Shown in pieces: positions 17,056-26,457 of a stretch of DNA of 64,000 bases. Position 1 is the stretch's first letter. Each line of letters opens with the position of its first letter. The position numbers were made by a program, and so were the translations under genes. Source of the DNA: Streptantibioticus_C sp963761325 (GTDB lineage Bacteria > Actinomycetota > Actinomycetes > Streptomycetales > Streptomycetaceae); contig CAVXGZ010000001.1 of assembly GCA_963761325.1 (NCBI GenBank), positions 744,001 through 808,000 on the forward strand, read 5' to 3'. A model generated the notes under the pieces. The model ran no database searches and had not been told where the DNA came from. It saw nothing but the letters and a program-made list of their open reading frames with translations.

Positions 17056-20000
17056 CTAGTCCGCCGCCTGCGGCGGTGACATCCGGTCCTGGGAGACGCG
17101 CGACGGCGTCATGCCCAGCCGCCACACGTCCCAGGCGTCGCCCGGCGCGAGCCCGCGCCGCAGCACGACCGCCCAGGCGGCGGCGTACTCGGTGACGGCG
17201 GCGTCCCGCTCCGGATGGTCGGCGGCCGGCAGCGCGGCCAGCTCCTCGCGGGCCACCTGCGCGCCCGCCCCGGAGACCAGCGGCAGCAGCGTGCAGCGCA
17301 GGAAGCGCGCCCAGTCCCCGCCCCGGCGGTCGCCGACCGCGGCGAACAGCCCGACCGCCTCCTCGGTGAGCGCCAGCGCCTCGGTGAGCCGTTCGTTGCC
17401 CGCGTCGATGATCGCCAGCTCCAGGCAGGACCAGCCCTGCCCGGCCGGCACGCCGAGCTTGCGGTAGTCGGCCCGGGCGTCCTGCAGCAGCTGGCGGGCG
17501 AAGCCGCTGTTGCGCAGGTTGCCCACCTGCCGGGCGCGTTCGTCGCGGGTGAGGCGGCCCAGGTGGTGCCGGGCGCCGGCCAGACCCAGCGAGTCGCGCA
17601 TCCGGCTGAACATCGTGCGGGCCCGCTCCAGGGAGCGCAGCGCCTCCTCCGGGTCGCCGGACTCCTCCAGCGCCTCACCCAGGTGATAGCGGGTCCACGC
17701 CTCGCCGCGCGCGTCCTCGTTCTCCCGGTGCCGGGCCAGCGCGTCGTTCAGCCCGGCCACCGCGGCCGCGGCCTCGCCCCGCTGCAACTGGACGCGGGCG
17801 AGCTGGGTGAGCGTCCAGGCGGCGCCGCGGGCGTCCTTGGTCAGGGCGCACTCGCGCTGCGCCTGCCGCAGCTCGGCCTCGGCGCGGTCGGTGCCGCCGA
17901 TGCGCAGGTAGGTCTGGCCGAGCTGCAGGTGGGTCCACGCCTGGCCGCGCACGCTCTCGTTCTCCCGGTGCAGCTCCAGGGCCCGCTCCAGCAGGCGCAG
18001 CGCCTCGGCGACGTCGCCCTGGTCGCGCACCACCGCGGCCAGCGCGTGCAGCGTCCATCCCTGGTCGCCGCGCAGGTCGTCGTCGGCCCGCTGGGTCTCC
18101 AGCGCGTCGCGCAGCTTGTCCGCCGCGTCGGCCAGATCGCCCTGGTGGTGCATGGTGATGCCCAGGCTGGCCTGCGCGCGGGCCGCGCCGGCCGGCTGCT
18201 CGGCCTCGATGTAGAGGTCCACCACGGACGCCAGCGTGCTGCGCGCCCGGTCCAGGTCGCCGAGCTGCCGGGCGGCGATGCCGGTGCGCCACCGCACGGA
18301 CCGGGCCAGCAGCCCCTGGTCGACCGCCTGCGTCAACTCGCTGATCTCGCCGAGCCGGTACAGGTCGCCGCGCAGCAGGCAGTAGTCGCACAGCGCGCCC
18401 AGCAGGTGCAGCACCGCCGCGGTGTCCACGCCCTCGGCGCCGCGCACGGTGGCGGTGATGAAGCTGGACTCCTCGTCCAGCCAGCGCAACGCCTGCTCCA
18501 GGGAACGGAATCCGTGCGCCCCGACCGCGCCGCGGGTGAAGACGTCGGCCCGGGTGGAGGTCTTGCCGTCCACCAGGCGGATCACCGAGTCGGCCAGCTC
18601 CGAGTACGTGCGGATCAGCCGCTCGCGGGCCGCCGTCCGCTCGGTCTCGTCCTCCTCGGCCACCAGCCTGGCCTGGGCGAACTCGCGCACCACGTCGTGC
18701 AGCCGGTAGCGCCGGCCGCGCACGTGCTCGATCAGCCCGCCCCTGGACAGCTCGGTCAGCAGGGCGGCCGCCTCGTCCTCCTCGGCCGCCAGCAGCGCCG
18801 CCGCGGCGCCCGCGCCCAGGCTCGCGCGGCCGGCCAGTGCCAGCCTGCGCAGCAGCCGGCGGGCCGGTTCCGGCTGGTCGCGGTAGCGCAGCGCCAGCAC
18901 CCGCTGCAGCGGATCGGCCGCCTCTTCCGCCGCCAGGCCGTCGGCGAGCGCGGTCATGGTGCGCGCGCCGAGCGCGGAGCCCGCGACGTGCAGCGCCAGC
19001 GGCAGCCCGCCGCACGCCTGCCGCACCCGGCGGGCCGCGGCGGTGTCCTGGACGCTCAGCGGTCCGCCCGCCAGCTCGCGCAGCAGCGCCAGCGCGTCGG
19101 CCTCCTCCAGCGGCGGCACGGGCAGTTCGCGTACCCAGGCGTCCGGCAGGTCGAGGTCCAGCGGCGCGGCGGAGGTCACCAGGACCAGGCACTCGGAGTG
19201 CGCCGGGACCAGCGCGCGCACCTGCTCGGCGTCGGCGGCGTCGTCCAGCACGATGATCACCGGCAGCCCGGCCAGGTGCTTGTGGTACAGCTCGTTCAGC
19301 CGGGTGACGTGCTGGTCGCGGGAGGGCGTCTCGCGGAAGAGCAACTGCTCGCGCGGGGCGCCGAACCGGTTGAGCAGGTGGAGCAGCGCCTCCCGGGTGG
19401 TCAGTGGCGGCTCGCCGCTCGCCCCGCCGCGCAGCGTGACGACGCACACGCCGCGGAACTGGCCGCTCAACTCCCGTGCCGCGCGCACCGCGAGGGTGCT
19501 GCGCCCGGAGCCGGTGGCGCCGTGCAGCGTGACGACGGTCGGCTTGGTCTCGGTGGAGGCGCGGGCGTGCTGCACCCACTGGCTGATCCGGGCCAGGTGC
19601 TCGCGGTGCCCGGCGTAGGGACCGGCGGTCTCCGGCAGGGCCGCGAACGACTGCTGGAGCAGGGTGCGTTGCCGGGCGGCGGCGCTGCGGTCCGGGCGGC
19701 GGTTGGCGGCCGGCGTCGGCGCGGGTGCCGGGGCGGCCGGCCGCCCCGCGGCGGCCTGCGGCGGCACGGTCGCGGCGACGGGTGCCGGTGCGGGCGCGGC
19801 GGCGCTCGCGGCGCTCGTGGTGGCCGGAGCGGGTGCCGCGAGCCCGTTCAGGAACGGCCGGACGCCCCGGCGGTCCAGCTCCGCGAGCCACTGCCGGCGG
19901 GCCGCGGCGGCGTCCGGCGCGCGGCGGCCGCCGGCCCGGCCGCCGCGGATCGCCTGCCGGGCGCCGCCCGCCGCGGTCGCGACCGCGGCGACCACCACGC

Positions 20001-20403
20001 CGGTGGTCACCGCCGGGCCGGCGGCCAGCCCGTGGGCCAGGTCGGCGGCGAACGCGGTGACCCCGCCGGCGCCCGCGGCCAGCAGCGCGGCGCCCAGCGG
20101 CGCACCGCCGCCGGACGGTCCGGCCGGGGCGGCCCGTCCGGCGTCCAGCGCGCGCAGATAGGCCGCGTAGGAGCCGGCGGCGGCCGGTGCGATCCGGGTG
20201 TCCAACGCCGCCCGGGCGGCGGCCAGCAGGGCGTCCGGGTCCGGCGGCGGTCCGCCGTGCTCCTCCTGCCGGGCCACCGCGCGGCGCAGCAGTTCGTCCG
20301 CGGCGGCGCGGTCCGCCTCCCGCAGGGCCGGCGGGCCGGGATCCGGGGTCGGACCGGCGACCGGATCGGACGACGGGCCGACCGGTCGTGAAGCGTCGCT
20401 CAC
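17056..20403 (-). CDS. STAND/NB-ARC ATPase with TPR repeats
   Basis: A 1,115-residue signalling-type NTPase. The N-terminal 240 residues are Ala/Pro-rich with two short hydrophobic stretches that could be membrane segments. The NB-ARC core follows: P-loop HGATGSGRST near 293, LPVIIVLDDAADAEQVRALV as Walker B, VTSA as sensor, and GGLPLALHVAGSALG. From about 620 to the end are tetratricopeptide repeats of the QGWTLHALA/RGEAWTRYHLGEALEE type. No DNA-binding domain is visible, unlike AfsR. GTG 20403 has GGGGGA upstream. Regulatory or defence roles are both possible; nothing adjacent decides. Confidence 0.85.
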   Translation of the reverse strand: MSDASRPVGPSSDPVAGPTPDPGPPALREADRAAADELLRRAVARQEEHGGPPPDPDALLAAARAALDTRIAPAAAGSYAAYLRALDAGRAAPAGPSGGGAPLGAALLAAGAGGVTAFAADLAHGLAAGPAVTTGVVVAAVATAAGGARQAIRGGRAGGRRAPDAAAARRQWLAELDRRGVRPFLNGLAAPAPATTSAASAAAPAPAPVAATVPPQAAAGRPAAPAPAPTPAANRRPDRSAAARQRTLLQQSFAALPETAGPYAGHREHLARISQWVQHARASTETKPTVVTLHGATGSGRSTLAVRAARELSGQFRGVCVVTLRGGASGEPPLTTREALLHLLNRFGAPREQLLFRETPSRDQHVTRLNELYHKHLAGLPVIIVLDDAADAEQVRALVPAHSECLVLVTSAAPLDLDLPDAWVRELPVPPLEEADALALLRELAGGPLSVQDTAAARRVRQACGGLPLALHVAGSALGARTMTALADGLAAEEAADPLQRVLALRYRDQPEPARRLLRRLALAGRASLGAGAAAALLAAEEDEAAALLTELSRGGLIEHVRGRRYRLHDVVREFAQARLVAEEDETERTAARERLIRTYSELADSVIRLVDGKTSTRADVFTRGAVGAHGFRSLEQALRWLDEESSFITATVRGAEGVDTAAVLHLLGALCDYCLLRGDLYRLGEISELTQAVDQGLLARSVRWRTGIAARQLGDLDRARSTLASVVDLYIEAEQPAGAARAQASLGITMHHQGDLADAADKLRDALETQRADDDLRGDQGWTLHALAAVVRDQGDVAEALRLLERALELHRENESVRGQAWTHLQLGQTYLRIGGTDRAEAELRQAQRECALTKDARGAAWTLTQLARVQLQRGEAAAAVAGLNDALARHRENEDARGEAWTRYHLGEALEESGDPEEALRSLERARTMFSRMRDSLGLAGARHHLGRLTRDERARQVGNLRNSGFARQLLQDARADYRKLGVPAGQGWSCLELAIIDAGNERLTEALALTEEAVGLFAAVGDRRGGDWARFLRCTLLPLVSGAGAQVAREELAALPAADHPERDAAVTEYAAAWAVVLRRGLAPGDAWDVWRLGMTPSRVSQDRMSPPQAAD

Positions 20404-20712
20404 TGCGTTTCCCCCTTCGACGGCGCCGTGCCGGCCGCGCGATGTGTGAGGGTGCGGACACATGGCGAAACCGGCTCGGCCGCTCGACTTCTCCCTACCT
20501 CCTTCCGCACGCCGACAACCCTGTCGATCGGTGCCGTGGAGCCCGGAGTCGTCCGCCCCCGCGTCCGGGAGACCGACCGGCTGCGTCGTGCCGGGCGGTC
20601 GCCCGCCGGGCGCGTGCCGCTTCGACCAGGGGCGACGTGCCGGAACGCCGTGTCAGCGGTGGTGTCAGGGGCGTGTCAGGTAGCTGTCAGGCGCGGTGTG
20701 GATGGTGGAGCC

Positions 20713-21651
20713 ATGAGAAGTTCGGTGATCGCGGTCTCAGGGCTGCGGAAGGCATACGGGGACAAGGTCGTGCTCGACGGCATCGACTTCGACGTCGCCG
20801 AGGGATCGGTTTTCTCCATGCTCGGCCCGAACGGGGCGGGCAAGACGACGACGGTGAACGTCGCGACGACGTTGACGAAGGCCGACGCCGGGACGGTGCG
20901 GGTCGCCGGGCACGACGTGCTGACCGCGACCCGGCAGGTGCGCGCGGCCATCGGCGTGACCGGTCAGTTCGCCGCGGTGGACGAGCTGCTGTCGGGCCGG
21001 GAGAACCTGCGGCTGATGGCGGACCTGAAGCGGGTGCGCTCCGGCGGCCGACTGGTCGCGGGGCTGCTGGAGCGGTTCGACCTGGTGGAGTCGGCCGACG
21101 CGATGGTGTCGGCCTACTCCGGCGGCATGCGCCGCAAGCTGGACCTGGCGATGACGCTGGTCGGCAGGCCGCAGGTCATCTTCCTGGACGAGCCGACGAC
21201 CGGGCTCGACCCGCGCAGCCGGCGCACCATGTGGGGGATCGTCCGCGAGTTGGTGGCCGACGGCACCACCATCTTCCTCACCACCCAGTACCTCGACGAG
21301 GCCGACCAGCTGGCCGACCGGATCGTGGTGCTCGACCAGGGCCGCATCGTCGCCCAGGGCACGCCCGACGAGCTCAAGCGCCAGGTCCCCGGCACCCACG
21401 TCCGGCTGCGCTTCGCCGACCCCGGCGAACTCGACACGGCGGCCCGGGCCCTGGCCGGGGCCACCCGCGACGACCAGGAACTGACCCTGCGGGTGCCCAG
21501 CGAGGGCGACTCCAGGTCGCTGCGCGCCATCCTGGACCGGCTCGACGAGCACCTGATCAACGCCCAGGACTTCTCCGTGCACACGCCGGACCTCGACGAC
21601 GTCTTCCTCGCCCTGACCGGGCGCCCGAGCACCGAGGCGGTGGCGAAATGA
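20713..21651 (+). CDS. Second DrrA-type ABC exporter ATP-binding protein
   Basis: A 312-residue ATPase with Walker A GPNGAGKTTTVNV (38-50), GQFAAVDELLSGRENL, signature YSGGMRRKLDLAMTL, Walker B VIFLDEPTTGLDPRSR, TTQYLDEADQLADR and the terminal DLDDVFLALTG. It is a paralogue of the exporter ATPase at 12657. ATG 20713 has GGTGGAG upstream. The stop overlaps the permease start (ATGA). The preceding 310 bp, opposite the STAND gene start, hold the promoter but no clear operator. Confidence 0.93.
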   Translation: MRSSVIAVSGLRKAYGDKVVLDGIDFDVAEGSVFSMLGPNGAGKTTTVNVATTLTKADAGTVRVAGHDVLTATRQVRAAIGVTGQFAAVDELLSGRENLRLMADLKRVRSGGRLVAGLLERFDLVESADAMVSAYSGGMRRKLDLAMTLVGRPQVIFLDEPTTGLDPRSRRTMWGIVRELVADGTTIFLTTQYLDEADQLADRIVVLDQGRIVAQGTPDELKRQVPGTHVRLRFADPGELDTAARALAGATRDDQELTLRVPSEGDSRSLRAILDRLDEHLINAQDFSVHTPDLDDVFLALTGRPSTEAVAK

Positions 21652-22409
21652 GCGCTCTGTCGACCTCGTTCGGCGACGCGGCGATCATGCTGCGCCGCAA
21701 CTTCAAGCACACCGCCCGCAATCCGGTCACGGTGTTCAACGCGATCCTGTTTCCCATCGTGATCATGCTCATGTTCGTCTACGTGTTCGGCGGCGCCTTC
21801 AAGGTCCGCGGCGCGTACATCGACTACGCGGTGCCGGGCCTGCTCGTGATGGCCGTCTGCTACGGCCTGGGGCCGACCGCGGCGGCGGTGAACGGCGACA
21901 TGACGACGGGCGTCATCAACCGGTTCAAGACCATGGACGTCTCCTACGGCGCCGTGCTGGCCGGCCAGGTCGTCTCCACGACGTTGCGCTGCCTGCTCGC
22001 CGACGCGGCCATCACCGGTGTCGGCTTCGCGATGGGCTTCCGCCCGCACGCGAGCTTCCCGCAGTGGCTCGCCGTGATCGGCCTGGTGCTGCTGCTCGCC
22101 TTCGCCACCAGCTGGCTCACGGTCGCGCTGGGCCTGGGGGCGAAGACCGTGGAGTCGGCGGGCCTGGCCACCGTGCCGCTGATCATGCTGCCGTTCCTGA
22201 GCAGCGCGTTCGTGCCCGCCCGCACGATGGGACCCGGCGTGCGGCAGTTCGCGGAGTACCAGCCCTTCACGCCGATCATCGAGACGCTGCGCGGACTGCT
22301 GGCGGGCCACGTCTCGACCGGCGACGCGTCCGCCGCCGTCGCCTGGTGCGTCGGGTTCGCGGTCGTCGGATACGTGTGGGCGGTCTCCACGTTCAAGAAG
22401 CGAGTGTGA
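21648..22409 (+). CDS. Second DrrB-type ABC exporter permease
   Basis: A 253-residue ABC-2 permease with six predicted helices. Markers are MLRRNFKHTARNPVTVFNAILFPIVIMLMFVYVFGG, GDMTTGVINRFKTMDVSYGAVLAG and FLSSAFVPARTMGPGVRQFAEYQPFTPI in shortened form. It overlaps the ATPase gene by four bases. Its 3' end overlaps the convergent SARP gene by 17 bp, so the exporter and the regulator are neighbours, although co-regulation is only inferred. Confidence 0.92.
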   Translation: MSALSTSFGDAAIMLRRNFKHTARNPVTVFNAILFPIVIMLMFVYVFGGAFKVRGAYIDYAVPGLLVMAVCYGLGPTAAAVNGDMTTGVINRFKTMDVSYGAVLAGQVVSTTLRCLLADAAITGVGFAMGFRPHASFPQWLAVIGLVLLLAFATSWLTVALGLGAKTVESAGLATVPLIMLPFLSSAFVPARTMGPGVRQFAEYQPFTPIIETLRGLLAGHVSTGDASAAVAWCVGFAVVGYVWAVSTFKKRV

Positions 22410-25400
22410 CCTCGACCAGCTGGGACCAGCCGGTCAGCGTCCCCTCCCGGGCCGCCTCGGCGAACCGCGCGTCGCCCAGGCGGCGCCGCGCGGTCCGCTC
22501 GATGCGGTCCACGTCCGGATGGGAGCGGTCCCGCAGTCCGCGCACGCTCGTGCTCGCCGCGAGCAGCCGCGCGGCCTGCTCGGGCTCGCCGCGGCGCAGC
22601 GCCAGGTCCGCGACCCCGACGAGCACCTGCGCGATCAGCGGCGCGTGCCCCGCCTCGGCCGCCGCCGCGCAGGCCGCCGCGTGGTGCGCCCGGGCCTCGC
22701 CGAGGTCGTCGGCGAGGTAGCCGAGCAGGTCGTGCGTCACCGCGCGGATGTTCGCCCCCTCCGCCTCGGCGCCCAGCATGGCCGCCGCGACGCCGAGTTG
22801 CCGGTGCGCCTCCCCGGCGTCGCCGCGCCAGCGGGCGAGTTCCGCCTGCGAGAGGGCCAGTTCGGCCAGCGCGTCCGGCCAGGCGACCCGCTCCGCGCAC
22901 CGCCGCGCCTCGGCCATGGCGGCCGCGCCGGCGTCCCCGTCGCCCAGCAGCCAGTACAACTGCGCCTGCCGCGACCGCATCCGGATGACGTCCTCGACGG
23001 CGCCCACCTCGCTGACGACCGCGACCGCCTGTTCGAGGTGCTCGCACGCGCCGGCGAACTCGCCGCGCACGGCGATCCGGTCCGCCAGCTCGGACAGGGC
23101 GAACGAGATCCCGAACCGCTCCCCGAGCGCCCGGAACTCGGCGAGCGCCGTCTCCAGGTACGCGTCCGCCTCCCGCCCCTCCCGGCCGAGCATGATCCGC
23201 ATCTTGCCCAGGTGCAGCCGGGCCAGCGCGCGCACCCAGGGGTCCTCGTCGGCCAGCAGCGGTTCGAACGCGGGCAGGAACGCGTGCGGCTCCCGCAACA
23301 TGCGCTCCAGCGGGGCGACGAGCCCCAGCCGCGGGTCGCGCGACCGGCTGCGCCGGCTGAACTCGTACGCCTTGTGGATCCACTCCGCCGCCTGGTGCTC
23401 GTCGCCCCGCCCGGAGCTCACGAACAGCACGACCAGCGCGTACACCGTGGCCCGGACCTCGTCGGTCACCTCGCCGGGCGTCCCGGTGGCCGCGGTGAGC
23501 AGTTCCATGCCCTCGGTCTTGTGCCCGCCGAGCCACCAGTACCAGCCGGCGCCCGCCGCAAGCCGCATCGCCGCCTGCGCCTCGCCGGCCGCGAGCGCGC
23601 CACGCATCGCGGCGGCGATGTTGTCGTGCTCGGCCTCCAGCGTGGCCAGCCACTCCAGTTGCTCGGCGCGGCGCAGGTGCGGCTCCGCGGTCTCGGCGAG
23701 TTCGGTGAAGCAGGCGAGATGCGCGTGCCGCGCCGCCTCCGTTTCGCCCGCCTCGGCGAGCCGGTGCCCGGCGTACTCCCTGATCGTGCCGATCATCCGG
23801 TAGCGCGGTGCGGCGTCGCCCGCCGTGAGCAGCAGCGACTTCTCAGCCAGCGAGGTGAGCAGCTCGAACACCTGCTCCCGCTCGACCCCGTCGCCGGCGC
23901 AGACCCGTTCGGCGGCCTCCAGGCCCGCCCCGCCGGAGAACACCGAGAGCCTGCGCAACACCGTCCGTTCGGACTCGGTGAGCAGCTCCCAGCTCCAGTC
24001 GACCACCGCGCGCAGCGTCCTGTGTCGCGGCAGCGCGGTCCGGCTGCCGCTGGTCAGCAGGCGGAACCGGTCGTCGAGCCGGTGCGCGAGCTGGTCGACG
24101 GACATCGTGCGCAGGCTCGCCGCGGCCAGTTCGATCGCCAGCGGCATCCCGTCCAGCGCCCGGCAGACGCGCACCATCGTGGCCAGCGTGCGGGTGTCGG
24201 CCGCGAGGTCGCGGCGCACCGCCCCGGCCCGGTCCCGCAGCAACCGGACGGCCGGCGAGGACTCGATCTCGGCGCGGCTCGGGTACGCCTCCGGCAGCGC
24301 CAGCGGCTCGACCGGCCACAACGCCTCACCGGTGATGCCGAGCGACTCCCTGCTCGTCGCCAGGATCCGCAGCCGCCGGCACTCCCCGAGCACGCGGTGG
24401 GCGAACGCCGCCGCCGACTCGATCACGTGCTCGCAGTTGTCCAGGACCAGCAGCGCCTCCCGCTCGCGGATCGCGGCGATGATCCGGTCCGTCAGCTCTG
24501 CGTTCGGCGCCCCGCCGAGCAGCGCGTCGCGCAGGCCCAGCCCGGCGAGCGTCGACTGCGCCACGTCACCGCCGGCGCCGACGGCCGCGAGCTCCACCAG
24601 CCAGACCCCGTCCGGCAGTTCGCCGAGCAGCGTGCGCGCGGTCTCGGTGGCCAGCCGGGTCTTCCCCGAACCGCCCGGCCCGATCAGCGTGGTCAGCCGG
24701 TGCCCGGCGATCAGCTCGCGGACCGCGGCGACGTCGGCGTCCTTGCCGACGAAGCTGGTGAGCTCGGCACGCAGGTTGGTCCTCCGGGTCTCCTCGCGCC
24801 GGCCCAACTCGCCCCGCAGCAGCGCGACGTGCACCGCGGACAGCTCCGGCGAGGGATCAACGCCCAGCGTGTCGGCGAGCGCCTCCCTCGTGCGCTGGAA
24901 GGCGAGCAGCGCCTCGCTGTCGCGACCGGCCGCGACGAGGGCCCGTATCGCAGCGGCGGCCAGCCGTTCCCGCATCGGATGCGCGGCCGCCAGGCCGGCC
25001 AGCTCCGCGACCACCTCCGCGCCGTTGCCGAGGCCGACCTCCGCGTCGTACAGGTCCTCCACGGCCGTCAGCCGCAACCCCTCCAGCCGGACGACCGCGG
25101 CCTCGAACGCCGCGCTGTCCGGCAGGCCGACGTCCTGCATGGCCGCACCGCGCCACAACGCGAGCGCCTCGCGCAGCAGCCGCACCCGCCGGGAACCGTC
25201 CCCGGCGCGGGCCTGGCCCGCGATGACCAGCCGCTCGAACCGCACGGCGTCGACGTCGTCGGGCTCCACCGCCAGCCGGTAGCCGTCCGTCCGCCCCTCG
25301 ACCGCCCCGTCCGGCAGCACCTTCCGCAGCCGGGAGACCAACCGCTGCAAGGCGTTCGTCGCGTCGGCGGGCGGACGCTCCCCCCAGATCCAGTCGACGA

Positions 25401-25536
25401 GCGACGCCTTCGGGACCGCCTGGCCCGGCCTGAGCGCGAGAGCGATCAACAGCCCGCGCAGCCGCGCACCCGGCACGCCGGCCGAGCCGCCGTCGTCCGT
25501 GCGAACCTCGAACGGACCCAGCATCCCGATCTGCAC
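22393..25536 (-). CDS. AfsR/SARP-family regulator with BTAD, NB-ARC and TPR domains
   Basis: A 1,047-residue transcriptional activator of the kind that controls secondary metabolism. Order of domains: OmpR-type winged helix (residues 1-90, MLGPFEVRTDDGG and LQRLVSRLRKVLPDG), BTAD (95-245, with RERLAAAAIRALVAAGRDSEALLAF), NB-ARC ATPase (P-loop IGPGGSGKTRLATETAR near 282, VLDNCEH), then TPR-like helices. It faces the second DrrAB exporter. No biosynthetic genes lie in the window, so it is an orphan regulator or controls the exporter. A long gap precedes it. Confidence 0.93.
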   Translation of the reverse strand: MQIGMLGPFEVRTDDGGSAGVPGARLRGLLIALALRPGQAVPKASLVDWIWGERPPADATNALQRLVSRLRKVLPDGAVEGRTDGYRLAVEPDDVDAVRFERLVIAGQARAGDGSRRVRLLREALALWRGAAMQDVGLPDSAAFEAAVVRLEGLRLTAVEDLYDAEVGLGNGAEVVAELAGLAAAHPMRERLAAAAIRALVAAGRDSEALLAFQRTREALADTLGVDPSPELSAVHVALLRGELGRREETRRTNLRAELTSFVGKDADVAAVRELIAGHRLTTLIGPGGSGKTRLATETARTLLGELPDGVWLVELAAVGAGGDVAQSTLAGLGLRDALLGGAPNAELTDRIIAAIREREALLVLDNCEHVIESAAAFAHRVLGECRRLRILATSRESLGITGEALWPVEPLALPEAYPSRAEIESSPAVRLLRDRAGAVRRDLAADTRTLATMVRVCRALDGMPLAIELAAASLRTMSVDQLAHRLDDRFRLLTSGSRTALPRHRTLRAVVDWSWELLTESERTVLRRLSVFSGGAGLEAAERVCAGDGVEREQVFELLTSLAEKSLLLTAGDAAPRYRMIGTIREYAGHRLAEAGETEAARHAHLACFTELAETAEPHLRRAEQLEWLATLEAEHDNIAAAMRGALAAGEAQAAMRLAAGAGWYWWLGGHKTEGMELLTAATGTPGEVTDEVRATVYALVVLFVSSGRGDEHQAAEWIHKAYEFSRRSRSRDPRLGLVAPLERMLREPHAFLPAFEPLLADEDPWVRALARLHLGKMRIMLGREGREADAYLETALAEFRALGERFGISFALSELADRIAVRGEFAGACEHLEQAVAVVSEVGAVEDVIRMRSRQAQLYWLLGDGDAGAAAMAEARRCAERVAWPDALAELALSQAELARWRGDAGEAHRQLGVAAAMLGAEAEGANIRAVTHDLLGYLADDLGEARAHHAAACAAAAEAGHAPLIAQVLVGVADLALRRGEPEQAARLLAASTSVRGLRDRSHPDVDRIERTARRRLGDARFAEAAREGTLTGWSQLVEVTLAS

Positions 25537-26457
25537 CCGCCGATTTTGTCACGGGCGTTCGGCGGGCATCCAGGTGCCGACGCGGCGACAGGCGGGGAAC
25601 CGGACCACCGTCTCCGACCGGGGAATCCAGATCCGCCGGCTCTTCGTTTCGGGCCCGGTGCGGCCGTGGAGCGCCATCGCCTCCGTCGCGGCGCAACCGC
25701 CGGCCGCCGGGGCGGCGACGCCGGAGTAGACAGACCGGAGGAAACGGCCTTTGCCGCGAGGCGCGGTATGCGCGGTGATTCCCCGTTTTGATTGGTGGAT
25801 TGGGTCGGTGGATCAACGGGTGGAATATTAGGGGTATGTCGGGGCCTATCAGAATATGCGTTTAGCCTGGAGAAGGCTTTGAACATGTTTTTGCGCTCCT
25901 CCCGGTTTCCCGTCGGCCCGTCCGGCGGTCCCGGGCCCGGCCGGGGGAGAGTTCGGGCGTCGCAGGGCCGATGACCTGGTACATCATCGCACCGGTCCGC
26001 GCCGGCGTCGAATTCGAGAACGGCGTTCTCGTCGCATCGGGAAGTCGCCGACGCCCGGTCGCGCATTACCCGGACAGGGTCTCCCGGGCATTGCTAGTTT
26101 GAAGGAATTCTTAACTCCGCTTGTCTCGCGGCAGCTTTATTTACGGAGTGGATCGCCGGTGCTAACGTCATCGACGGCCGCTCTCGGCAAGGGTGCGCAG
26201 GCGACGAACTCCAGGTCACCGGCACCGCACACGGCGAGAGCGGATCCCGGGAACCGGCCCGTCACTCAGATCGGTCCCGTGCTCCTGCGCCCCATTTCGA
26301 AGGCCCGATCGACGGGACTTCGACGCTTCAGGGGACGGCTCTGCCCGCAGTACCGAGCACCAAGGCCGCGTGTCGGTGACCCCTGCCGAGCAGCTGCCTG
26401 TCGCACTGAACCAGTATCCGAAACGCGCAGATGACGTACCCTGAAAGGGGCGAATGC
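25537..26457. other. 921-bp gap, no convincing gene
   Basis: Open frames here have no coherent domain or codon pattern. The stretch 25780-25900 is noticeably AT-rich and should hold the SARP promoter on the minus strand. A 7-bp hairpin (CGAGAAC, GGC loop, 26015-26031) and an ACTCCG/CGGAGT repeat (26114-26149) occur nearer the plus-strand Tat-protein gene. A 146-codon minus-strand frame starting at 25886 has a good GGAGG site but a composition that looks non-coding. Confidence 0.5.

Noticed and set aside
17215..20391. 1,058-residue plus-strand frame opposite the STAND gene
   Set aside because: It is the antisense of a gene with clear P-loop and TPR motifs; its translation has no motif.
20187..21647. 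Long plus-strand frame leading into the second drrB
   Set aside because: Only the part from ATG 21648 is protein-like; the rest is Arg-rich translation through the STAND start and the drrA gene.
25446..25886. 146-codon minus-strand frame with a strong GGAGG site before ATG 25886
   Set aside because: Its second half is Arg/Pro-rich low complexity and overlaps the start of the SARP gene in another frame, with no known motif. It is most likely a chance frame.
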